In this document: in pieces, positions 13,540 to 22,379 of the stretch
Layout of the letters: each line of letters begins with the position of its first letter
Numbering within the stretch: the first letter of the stretch is position 1
Assembly: GCF_045679555.1 (NCBI RefSeq)
Contig: NC_092100.1
Span: 33,667,106 to 33,731,105, forward strand
Source of the DNA: Salvelinus alpinus
Lineage: Eukaryota > Chordata > Actinopteri > Salmoniformes > Salmonidae
DNA length: 64,000 nt
Direction: 5' to 3'
Made by a program: the position numbers and the translations under genes
Notes under the pieces: model-generated
The model's database searches: none
What the model saw: only the letters and a program-made list of their open reading frames with translations
What the model was told of the DNA's origin: nothing

Positions 13540-15115
13540 TGAGGATCCTTCTCTCCTCACCTCATCCGAGGATGAGGAGAGCGACAGCCGTTACAGAATC
13601 ACCCACCAACACGCTAAGACCAAGCGGCAAGGGAAAACGAAACGGAGTAAGGGACAGGAGAGAAAGGAGCAATGGACATGGGACGATGTTTTGGATGGAA
13701 AGGGTTGCTACACTTGGGAGGAGATCCTGGCTGGGAGGGATCGCCTCCCATGGGAACAGGTGGAGGCACTGAGGAGAGCAGAGGCTACCGAGGAGAGGAA
13801 CCGGAGCTATGAGGGAACGCGTCTGGCACGGAAGCCAAAAAAGCCCGTGAGTAATTCCCAAAAATTTCTTGGGGGGGGGCTAGGAGATAGTGGGCCAAGG
13901 GCAGGTAGGAGACCTGCGCCCACTTCCCAGGCTTACCGTGGAGAGCGGGAGTACGGGCAGGCGCCGTGTTACGCAGTAGAGCGCACGGTGTCTCCTGTAC
14001 GAGTGCATAGCCCAGTGCGGGTTATTCCACCTCCCCGCACTGGTAGGGCTAGATTGGGTATTGAGCCAGGTGTCATGAGGCCGGCTCAACGCGTCTGGTC
14101 TCCAGTGCGTCTCCTCGGGCCGGCATACATGGCACCTGCCTTACGCATGGTTTCCCCGGTTCGCCTACATAGCCCGGTGCGGGTTATTCCACCTCCCCGC
14201 ACTGGTCGGGCAACCGGGGGTATTCAACCAGGTAAGGTTGGGCAAGCTCAATGCTCAAGAGTGCCAGTACGCCTCCACGGTCCGGTATTTCCGGCACCAC
14301 CTCCCCGCCCCAGCCTAGTACTTACAGTGTCTACACTACGCACTAGGCTACCAGTGCGTATCCTGAGCCCTGTTCCTCCTCCACGCACTCTCCCTGTAGT
14401 GCGTGTATCTAGCCCGGTGCCTCCAGTTCCGGGTCCACGCACTAAGCTACCTGTGCGTCTCCAGAGCCCTGAACCCACTGTATCTTCTCCCCCTACTAAT
14501 CCTGATGTGCTTGTCCTCAGCCCGGTGTCACCAGTGCCGGTACCACGCATCAGGGATAGAGTAGGCTTTGAGAATACAGTGTGCCCTGTCCCTGCTCCCC
14601 GCACTAGTATGAAGGTGCGTGTCCTTAGCCCGGTGCCTCCAGTTCCGGCACCACGCACCAGGTCTACAGTGCGTATTATCCGGCCAGAGCCATCCGTCTC
14701 CCCAGCGCCATCTGAGCCATCCGTCTCCCCAGCGCCATCTGAGCCATCCGTCTCCCCAGCGCCATCTGAGCCATCCGTCTGCCAGGAGCCTGCAAAGCCG
14801 CCCGTCTGCCATGAGCCTGCAAAGCCGCCCGTCTGCCATGAGCCTACAGAGCCATCCGCCAGACAGGAGCCGCTAGAGCCGTCAGCCAGACAGGAGCCGC
14901 TAGAGCCGCCCGCCAGACAGGATCTGCCAGAGCCGCCAACCAGACAGGATCTGCCAGAGCCGCCAACCAGACAGGATCTGCCAGAGCCGCCAACCAGACA
15001 GGATCTGCCAGAGCCGCCAACCAGACAGGATCTGCCAGAGCCGCCAGCGAGCCATGAGCAGCCAGAGCCGTCAGAGAGCCATGAGCAGCCAGAGCCGTCA
15101 GTGAGCCATGAGTAG
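13508..15115 (+). CDS. Proline-rich repetitive protein of a non-autonomous LTR element (535 aa)
   Basis: The ATG at 13,508 lies inside the 5' LTR in a fair context (GGAGATGG) and opens MAYFPTAAFWS. An earlier in-frame GTG is not needed. Residues about 12-110 are charged and could form helices (WDDVLDG, YTWEEILAG, LPWEQVEALRRAEA). Residues about 150-400 repeat SPVRVHSPVRVIPPPRTGRA-like arginine/proline motifs. From about 400 the protein is a series of 9-residue repeats: PSVSPAPSE three times, then PPTRQDLPE units, then SHEQPEPS units. There is no signal peptide, membrane segment or enzyme motif. The stop at 15,113 arises from a 10-bp insertion (15,113-15,122) that breaks the 27-bp repeat register; a continuing frame runs to 15,632 in the 3' LTR. 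Function is unknown; an RNA- or particle-binding role is only a guess. Confidence 0.7.
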   Translation: MAYFPTAAFWSEDPSLLTSSEDEESDSRYRITHQHAKTKRQGKTKRSKGQERKEQWTWDDVLDGKGCYTWEEILAGRDRLPWEQVEALRRAEATEERNRSYEGTRLARKPKKPVSNSQKFLGGGLGDSGPRAGRRPAPTSQAYRGEREYGQAPCYAVERTVSPVRVHSPVRVIPPPRTGRARLGIEPGVMRPAQRVWSPVRLLGPAYMAPALRMVSPVRLHSPVRVIPPPRTGRATGGIQPGKVGQAQCSRVPVRLHGPVFPAPPPRPSLVLTVSTLRTRLPVRILSPVPPPRTLPVVRVSSPVPPVPGPRTKLPVRLQSPEPTVSSPPTNPDVLVLSPVSPVPVPRIRDRVGFENTVCPVPAPRTSMKVRVLSPVPPVPAPRTRSTVRIIRPEPSVSPAPSEPSVSPAPSEPSVSPAPSEPSVCQEPAKPPVCHEPAKPPVCHEPTEPSARQEPLEPSARQEPLEPPARQDLPEPPTRQDLPEPPTRQDLPEPPTRQDLPEPPTRQDLPEPPASHEQPEPSESHEQPEPSVSHE

Positions 15116-15122
15116 CCATGAG

Positions 15123-15632
15123 CAGCCAGATCCGTCAGCCAGCCATGGGCCATCCCTCAGTCCGGAGCTGCAGTCCTTCAGTCCGGAGCTGCAGTCCCTC
15201 AGTCCGGAGCTGCCATTCTTCAGTCCGGAGCTGCCCCTTATCCTGGTGCTGCCCCTTACCCTGGTGCTGCCCCTTACCCTGGTGCTGCCCCTGACCCTGG
15301 TACTGTCCCTGACCCTGGTACTGTCCCTGACCCTAGTACTGCCCCTGACCCTGGTACTGCCTCTTACCCTGGTACTGCCCCTTAGTCCGGAACTGCCCCT
15401 GAATGCAATGGGGTTAAGGTGGAGGGGGGTCGTTTGGAGGAAGCCTAGGAGGTGTTTAGGTACTGTGGTGACGTGGGGACCGCGACCAGAGCCGGAGCCG
15501 CCACCGTGGATGGAAGCCCACCCAGACCCTCCCCTAGACTGTGTATGGTGCGCCCGGAGTTCGCGCCTCAAGGGGGGGGTTATGTCACGCCCTGGCCTTA
15601 GTATTCTTTGTTTTCTTTATTATTTTAGTTAG
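15123..15632 (+). pseudogene. Frame-shifted continuation of the proline-rich ORF
   Basis: After the 10-bp insertion the repeat unit resumes (HEQPDPS), followed by LSPELQSFSPELQ repeats and then LPLTLVLP repeats. A non-repetitive tail follows (WRKPRRCLGTVVTWGPRPEP, then PPLDCVWCARSSRLKGG), and translation would end inside the 3' LTR. The fact that the frame is open for about 170 codons up to the LTR suggests that it was the natural C-terminus. Confidence 0.6.
15570..15579 (+). promoter_or_regulatory. Polypurine tract of the LTR element
   Basis: The run AAGGGGGGGG ends three bases before the 3' LTR. This is the normal plus-strand priming site of LTR retrotransposons. Confidence 0.8.
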
Positions 15633-16066
15633 GTCAGGGTGTGACATGGGGAATGTTTATGTTTTGTTAGTTTTGGGTGTTTATATGGTAAAGGGGTTAT
15701 GGGGTGTAGTATATGGGTTTGTGTTGAGTGTAGATGTCTAGCGTTGTCTATGTATGTTTAGTTGTCTAGGAGAGTCTATGGTTACCTGAATGAGTTCCCA
15801 ATTAGAGACAGCTGATTTCGGTTGTCTCTGATTGGGAGCCTTATTTAGGGTAGCCATAGGCTCTCATTGGTTGTGGGTAATTGTCTATGTAAGAACGTTA
15901 GTAGCCTGTATGTTTGTGCACAACGTTTGTAGCTTCACGATCGTTTATTGGTTTGATTAGTTCGTAAGTGTGTTTGTTTCGTTTTGCCTTCTTCATCAAA
16001 TAAAGGAGATGGCTTATTTTCCTACTGCTGCGTTTTGGTCCGTCAATCCGCCACACGATCGTGACA
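15583..16066 (+). repeat. 3' LTR (484 bp)
   Basis: It starts TGTCACGCC and ends GTGACA. An AATAAA signal precedes the ATG-containing end, as in the 5' LTR. The last 26 bp (16,041-16,066) are absent from the 5' LTR. Confidence 0.93.
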
Positions 16067-16071
16067 GACTT

Positions 16072-18322
16072 GTTGCTCTAAAACACAGATTGATTTGGTG
16101 TTCAGTAATAAACCAGAGACAGAGTGACTAAATCATTCAATATGGTTACTGGGCTATCTGATCATAATCTGACACGTATAGCCAGAAAGCTGTCTAAGAG
16201 CAGGTTTAACCTCTCTACTGTTAGAATGCCGGATCAACTAAGAATACCTAAGAGTGAATTAAACTATTTTGAAAACGCAATTAAGGGAATTAACTGGAAT
16301 GATCTCTTGTCCTATACAGGGGTGGAAGCTGATAGTCAGGTTTTTCTATCCACAAGCCAGACTACAATAAATGGTTTCCTAAAGAAAATCAAATCCAAAC
16401 CTGGCCAAAAGAGCACTTTTCCTTGGCAAAATGGAAAAAGAACGAAATTGATGAAAGAACGAGATTATGCTCTAAAAATAGCCCTAAGATCCAAATTAGA
16501 GCATAACAGACATAGGTTTAACATGTTGAGAAATAAGGTGATGAAAGAAATCAGACAGGCCAAGGCAAACTTTTTTATTAACATAATTGGTGAAGGGAAA
16601 GACCATAGTAACACTGCAAAAAGACTAGAAATCATGGTGAATAACAATCTAACACAGGATGCAGTCGAAATAGCAATAGCCTTCAATTCCTACTTTATTG
16701 ACTCTGTCAGGGTACTGACACAGAACCCCTCCACTGGTTTCTTGGGCTCAGTGCTAGTGAATGACGCTCAACCTGTCTTCATCATAAGGGAGGTTTCTGA
16801 GTCAAAGGCGAACAAGGTGATTAGCTCACTACAGAACTCTATAGCCAAAGATGTGTTTGGGCTGGACTCTACCTTTCTTAAAAACTACAAAGAGTCACTC
16901 ATTGGCCCCATTACTAAGGTCACCAACACATCTATTGGTCTCGGGGTGTTTCCAAGGGTATGGAAGTCGGCCATAATAACGACCATCTTTAAATCAGACG
17001 ACCCTGCTGACGTGAGTAACTACAGGCCCATTAGTATACTACCTGTGGTGTCAAAGGTTGTTGAAAAGTGTGTAGCAGAACAACTGATTGCCCACCTCAA
17101 CAACAGCCCCTTCACATTCCATTCCATGCAGTTTGGCTTCAGAGCGAAACACGGCCAACTGCTTTCTTCTGGAAAATGTGAAGCCCAAGATGGACAAAGG
17201 GGGCGTTGTTGGGGCTGTGTTTCTGGACCTAAGGAAGGCTTTTGATACTGTTAACCATGAGATTCTCATCACAAAATTGTCCTAGTTCAACTTTTCCCTC
17301 GATGCCTTGAGATGGATGAAATCATACCTTGAAGGCAGAACTCAGTGTGTTAGAGTGAGCACTCTTAGCTATGATGTGGGCGTGCCCCAAGGGTCAATAC
17401 TGGGGCCCCTCCTGTTCAGCCTGTACATTAATGATCTGCCTTCTGTCTGTACTGGGTCTGAAGTTCAAATGTATGCAGATGATACAGTGATATATGTGCA
17501 TGCAAAGAGCAAACAACAAGCTGCACAAGAACTCACTACTGTAATGGTCCAGGTTACAAAGTGGCTCAGTGACTCGTGTTTGCATCTCAATGTGAAAAAA
17601 ACAGTTTGCATGTTCTTCACAAAGAAGGCAACAGATGCTACTGAGCCAGATGTATATGTGTCAGGGCAGAAGCTCCAGGTGGTATCTGATTTTAAGTACC
17701 TTGGCATCATACTTGATTCCAACCTCTCTTTTAAAAAGCATGTGAAAAAGGTAATTCAAATAACCAAATTCAACCTAGCTAATTTCCGATTTATACGAAA
17801 TTGTTTGACTACAGAGGTAGCAAAACTGTACTTCAAATCTATGATACTCCCCCACTTAACACACTGCTTGACTAGTTGGGCCCACGCTTGCTGTACAACA
17901 TTAAAACCTATTCAGTCTGTCTACAAACAGGCTCTCAAAGTGCTTGATAGGAAGACCAATAGCCATCATCACTGTTACATCCTCAGAAAGCATGAGCTCC
18001 TGAGTTGGGAAAATCTTGTGCAATACACCAATGCATGTCTTGTATTCAAGATCCTAAATGGCCTGGCTCCCCCTCCACTCAGTATTTTTGTTAAACAGAA
18101 AACCCAAACATATGGCAGCAGATCCACAAGTCTGCCATGAGAGGTGACTGTATAGTTCCCTTAAGGAAAAGCACCTTTAGTAAATCCACTTTCTCTGTGA
18201 GAGCTTCCCAAGTCTGGAATACACTGCCATCAGACACAGATAACTGCACCACATATCACACTTTCACAAAATGCATGAAGACATGGCTAAAGGTCAATCA
18301 GATTTGTGAACATAATCCCTAG
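16072..18322 (+). pseudogene. LINE B ORF2: endonuclease end and reverse transcriptase
   Basis: The frame at 16,124-17,245 contains VTGLSDHNLT (the endonuclease SDH motif) and then a long basic linker. The RT fingers follow (NYRPISILPVVSKVVEK, QFGFRAKHG). A frameshift near 17,150 leads to VVGAVFLDLRKAFDTVNHEI. The frame at 17,307-18,140 gives VGVPQGSILGPLLFSLYIND, QMYADDTVIY (the catalytic YADD) and FKYLGIILDSNLSF. The C-terminus continues at 18,137-18,322. Three breaks (near 16,118, 17,150 and 18,137) make it inactive, but it is otherwise well kept. Confidence 0.88.
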
Positions 18323-18419
18323 CTGTGTATTGCCGCTTTCCATGTTGTCTGTTGTTTGTAGCTTGTGAGGTGTGGAAACACTTTGTTGCTTTAATGAATT
18401 TTGTCTTGCTGCTTTTTGT

Positions 18420-18660
18420 TCTATGTTGCTCTGTCTGTATGCTACGTCATGCTTATCCTATGTTGCTCTGTCTGTATGCTATGTCTTGCTTGTCCTATGT
18501 TGCTCTGTCTGTATGCTATGTCTTGCTTGTCCTATGTTGCTCTGTCTGTATGCTATGTCTTGCTTGTCCTATGTTGCTCTGTCTGTATGCTATGTCTTGC
18601 TTGTCCTATGTTGCTCTGTCTGTATGCTATGTCTTGCTTGTCCTATGTTGCTCTGCGTGT
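18420..18660 (+). repeat. 37-bp tandem repeat, about 6 copies, in the LINE B 3' UTR
   Basis: The unit CTATGTTGCTCTGTCTGTAT followed by GCTATGTCTTGCTTGTC recurs every 37 bp. Because 37 is not a multiple of three and the unit has no stop in any plus frame, three overlapping open frames appear here; none is a gene. Confidence 0.93.
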
Positions 18661-18787
18661 GCTCACTGCTCAATGATTGTCTATATTGTAATTGTTTTTA
18701 ATAAGCTGCCCAGGGACTGCGGTTGAAAATTAGCCGGCTGGCTAAAACCGTCTCTTTTACTGAAACGTTGATTAATGTACACTGTCC

Positions 18788-20008
18788 CTGTAAAAATAAA
18801 ATCAACCCCCACCCTCCATTTGGCAAATCTGACCATAATTCTATCCTCCTGATTCCTGTTTACAAGCAAAAACTAAAGTAGGAAGTACCAGTGACTCGCT
18901 CAAAACACAAGTGGTCAGATGACGCGGATGCTACATTACAGGACTGTTTTGCTAGCACAGACTGGAATATGTTCTGGGATTCATCAAATAGCATTGAGGA
19001 GTATACCACCTCAGTCATCGGCTTCATCAATAAGTGCATCGACGACATTGTCCCAACAGTGACCATACGTACATATCCCAACCAGAAGCCATGGATTACA
19101 GGCAACATCCGCATCGACCTAAAGGCTAGAGCTGCCGCATTCAAGGAGTGGTACACTAATCCGGACGGTTATAAGAAATCCCGCTATGCTCTCAGAAGAA
19201 CCATCAAACAAGCAAAGCGTCAATAAAGGATTAAGACTCAATTCTACTACACTGGCTCTGACACGTGTCAGATGTGGTAGGGCTTGCAAACCATTACATT
19301 ACAAACTACAAAGGGAAGCCCAGCCACGAGCTGCCCAGTGATGCAAGCCTACCAGACGAGCTAAATGCCTTTTATGCTCGTTTCGAGGCAAGCAACACTG
19401 AAAAATGAATGAGAGAACCAGCTGTTCTGGACGACTGTGTGATAACGCTCTCGGTAGGCAATGTGAGCAATACCTTAAACAGGTCAACATTCACAAAGCC
19501 GCGGGGCCAGGCGGATTACCAGGACGTGTACTCAAAGCATGCGCGGACCAACTGTCAAGTGTTTTCACTGACATTTTCAATCTCTCCCTGACCGAGTCTG
19601 TAATACCTACATGTTTCAAGCAGACCACCATAGTCCCTGTGCCCAAGGAAGCGAAGGTAACCTGACCAAATGATTACCGCCCGGTAGCACTCACGTCGGT
19701 AGCCATGAAGTGCTTTGAAAGGCTGGTCATGGCTCACATCAACAGCATCCTCCCGGATACCCTAAACCCACTCCATTTCGCATACCGCCCCAATAGATGA
19801 CACAATCTCAAATCGCACTTCACACAGCCCTTTCTCACCTGGACAAAGGAACACCAATGTGAGAAAGCTATTCGTGGACTACAGCTCAGCGTTCAACACC
19901 ATAGTGCCCATGAAGCTCATCACTGAGCTAAGGACTCTGGGACTAAACACCTCCCTCCGCAACTGGATCCTGGACTTCCTGACGGGCCGCCCCCAGGTGT
20001 TAAGAGGG
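18788..20008 (+). pseudogene. LINE A endonuclease end and RT N-terminal part
   Basis: The reading resumes with PPFGKSDHNSILLIP, then KHKWSDDADATLQDCFASTD, WITGNIRIDLKARAAAFKEW and LRRTIKQAKRQ. After stops come LFNL..SVIPTCFKQTTIVPVPK (19,405-19,665) and the RT fingers ([19 protein letters not shown]). The RT palm follows ([29 protein letters not shown]). Many stops are present. Confidence 0.82.
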
Positions 20009-20216
20009 GAGGCAGCGTAGTCTAGTGGTTAGAGCTTTGGACTAGTAACCAAAAGGTAGCAAGTTTCAATCCCCGAGCTGACAAGGTACAAATCTGTTGT
20101 TCTGCCCTCTGAACAAGGCAGTTAACCCACTGTTCCTAGGCCGTCATTGAAAATAGGATTTTGTTCTTAACTGACTTGCCTAGTTAAATAAAGGTAAAAT
20201 AAAATAAAATAAATGA
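20009..20216 (+). mobile_element. HpaI-type tRNA-derived SINE inserted in LINE A
   Basis: The tRNA-like head has an A box (TAGTCTAGTGGTTAGAG) and a B box (AAGTTTCAATC). The body has the HpaI site GTTAAC in GGCAGTTAACCCACTG. The tail is GACTTGCCTAGTTAAATAAA followed by AAAT-rich repeats. Confidence 0.9.
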
Positions 20217-20997
20217 GTAGGCAACAACACATCTGCCACGCTGATCCTTAACACTGGTGCCCCTCAAGGGTATGTACTTAGTCCCTTCCTGTATTCCCTG
20301 TTCACCCATGACTGCGTGGCCAAACATGACTCCAACACCATCATTAAGTTTGCTGATGTGACAACGATGACTGACAACAATGAGACGGCCTATAGGGAGG
20401 AGGTCAGAGAACTGGCAGTGTGGTGCCAGGACAACAACCTCTCCCTCAATGTGAGCAAGACAAAGGAGCTGATCGTGGACTACAGGAAAAGGTGGTCCGA
20501 ACAGGCCCCCATTAACATCGATAGGGCTGTAATGGAGCGGGTCGAGAGTTTCAAGTTCCTTGGTGTCCACATCACCAACTATCATGGTCCATAACAAGAC
20601 AGGTGTGAATAGGGCATGACAAAACCTGAGACTGAAAAGATTTGGCATGGGTCCCCAGATCCTCAAAAGGTTCTACAGCTGCACCATCGAGAGTATCCTG
20701 ACAGGTTGCATCACCGCCTGGTATGGCAACTGCTCGTCATCTGACCGTAAGGCGCTACAGAGGGTAGTGCGAATGGCCCAGTACATCACTGGGGCCAAGC
20801 TTCCTGCCATCCAGGACCTATATACTAGGCGGTGTCATAGGAAAGCCCATACAAGTGTCAGAGACTCCAGTCACCCAAGTTATAGACTGTTTTCTCTGCT
20901 ACCGCACGGCAAGCGGTACCGGAGCGCCAAGTCTAGGACCAAAAGGCTCCTCAACAGCTTCTACCCCCAAGCCATTAGACTACTGAGCAATTCATAA
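20217..20997 (+). pseudogene. LINE A RT palm and C-terminus
   Basis: It starts with GAPQGYVLSPFLYSLFTHDC, then IIKFADVTTM, where the expected FADDT catalytic motif reads FADVT (one catalytic Asp is lost). LSLNVSKTKELIVDYRK and FKFLGVHITN follow. The C-terminus at 20,647-20,997 has FYSCTIESILTGCITAWYGN and RLLNSFYPQAIRLLSNS. The 3' UTR runs to about 21,270. Confidence 0.87.
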
Positions 20998-21270
20998 AAA
21001 TCGCCACAGGACAATTTACATTGACCCTCCCTCCCCTCTTGTACACTGCTGCTACTCGCTGTCTGTTTGTTATCTATGCATAGTCACTTCGCGCCCACCT
21101 ACATGTACAGATTACCTCAACTAGCCTGTACCCCTGCACACTGACTCGGTACCGGTGCCCCCTGTATATAGCCTCGTTATTGTTATTCTTATTGTGTTTC
21201 CTTTTTATTATTACTTTTTATTTTAGCCTACTTAAATATTTTCTTCTTCTTGAACTGCGCTGTTGGTTAA

Positions 21271-21860
21271 GGTGTTTTTCAGCGGCAGGGACTGGGAGAC
21301 TAGTCAGGATCGGGGGGGGGGGAATGAACGGAGCAAAGTACAGCGAAATCCTTGATGAAAACCTGCTCCACAGCGCTCAGTACCTCAGACTGGGACTGGG
21401 ACAAAGATTCCCCTTCCAACATGAGCACACAGCCAAGACAACGCAAGAGTGGCTTCAGGACAAATCTCAATGTCCTTGAGTGGATAATAGCTGTGTAGCG
21501 ACACTCCCCATCCAACCTGACAGAGCTTGAGAGGATCTGCAGAGAAAAATGGGAGAAACTCCCTAAATTTAGGTGTGCCAAGCTTGTAGCGTCATACAGA
21601 AGAAAACTTGAGACTGTAATCCCTGCCAAAGGTGCTTCAACAGTACTGAGTAAAGAGTCTGAATACTTATGTAAATGTGATATTTCAGTTTTGTTTTTAA
21701 TAAATTTGCTAAAATGTCTAAACCTGTTTTTGCTTTGTTATTATGGGGTATTGTGTGTAGATTGAGGGGGATAAAACGATTTAATAAATTTTAGAATTAG
21801 GCTGTAACGTAACAAAATGTGGAAAAAGTCAAGGGGTCTGAATACTTTCCGAATGCAGTG
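21271..21860 (+). mobile_element. 3' half of a Tc1-like transposon
   Basis: It contains the C-terminal transposase remnant ([19 protein letters not shown] region, 21,270-21,600) and one terminal inverted repeat ending GGGGTCTGAATACTTTCCGA then ATGCAGTG, followed by TA at 21,861. The 5' half is missing. The reading frame is broken and the PxxN...E block is deleted. Confidence 0.87.
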
Positions 21861-21862
21861 TA

Positions 21863-22379
21863 TGAGCAGTAGAACATGGCAACCAGTTTAATATCAAATG
21901 GCGTTTAGTTTGTGATGTACACTACAATAGAGTCTTTCGGTCTATTGTCAGGGTCTTTCGGTCTATTGTCACTGCTGATAGCTCCAGAGGGTTCACTGTG
22001 CCTATCTTGTCCTATTCTGCAAACAAGCCCTGACATCCAGGAGGACAGACTTGAGTGATCGGTCTGACGTCACCAACAACCAAAATCAAAAAAAAAACTA
22101 ATTTCCCACCTCTCTCTATCTGCAGAGGAGGTGTATTTTGGTTAGTGTCTCATGTTGTCGAATACGTCATGGTCTTAAGGGTGTGAACCACAGGCATAGA
22201 GAAGCACTCTAACTAGCTGTCCGAAACGCACACATGTTCTAACACTTCAGACAGAGCTCCTCAACCGCTCTGATCAACCGCTCTGATCAACCGCTCTGAT
22301 CAACCGCTCTGATCAACCGCTCTGATCAACAGCTCTGATCAAACCAAGGAACATAAAACTACATAGTGCACCGTTCATT
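21863..22379. other. Host intergenic DNA with a short tandem repeat
   Basis: No gene is seen. A 13-bp unit (CAACCGCTCTGAT) repeats about six times at 22,259-22,343. A short duplicated block (TCTTTCGGTCTATTGTCA) lies near 21,930-21,970. Confidence 0.6.
22259..22343. repeat. 13-bp tandem repeat, about 6 copies
   Basis: CAACCGCTCTGAT recurs head to tail; the last unit carries a C-to-A change (CAACAGCTCTGAT). Confidence 0.95.

Larger units (their letters stand above)
13082..16066 (+). mobile_element. Young non-autonomous LTR retrotransposon with proline-rich ORF
   Basis: It is flanked by GACTT at 13,077-13,081 and at 16,067-16,071, a perfect 5-bp TSD. The LTRs start TGTCACGCCCTGG, and the 3' LTR ends CGATCGTGACA. 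I see no difference between the two LTRs over 458 bp, which implies a very recent insertion. A polypurine tract (15,570-15,579) lies just before the 3' LTR. The internal part holds one long proline-rich ORF and no recognisable gag, protease, RT or integrase. No tRNA primer-binding site is apparent. Confidence 0.93.
12886..18787 (+). mobile_element. LINE B (non-LTR retrotransposon) inserted in LINE A
   Basis: Endonuclease end, RT and 3' UTR are present. It begins within the LINE A endonuclease and ends at about 18,787 in an AAAAATAAAAT tail. It contains the LTR element at 13,082-16,066, whose removal rejoins GPTRVT to the following residues in one frame. The 3' UTR holds a 37-bp tandem repeat. 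The clade is uncertain, within the Jockey/CR1-like group. Confidence 0.8.

Noticed and set aside
14248..15153. Long minus-strand open frame of 301 codons
   Set aside because: It is the shadow of the repetitive, GC-rich proline-rich ORF on the plus strand.
18325..18726. Three overlapping cysteine-rich open frames in the plus strand
   Set aside because: They are produced by the 37-bp tandem repeat, whose unit lacks stops in all three frames; no start context or conserved protein.
20009..20216. A tRNA gene from the A and B box-like blocks
   Set aside because: The head does not fold as a complete tRNA and is joined to a SINE body and tail; the same holds for the other SINE heads.
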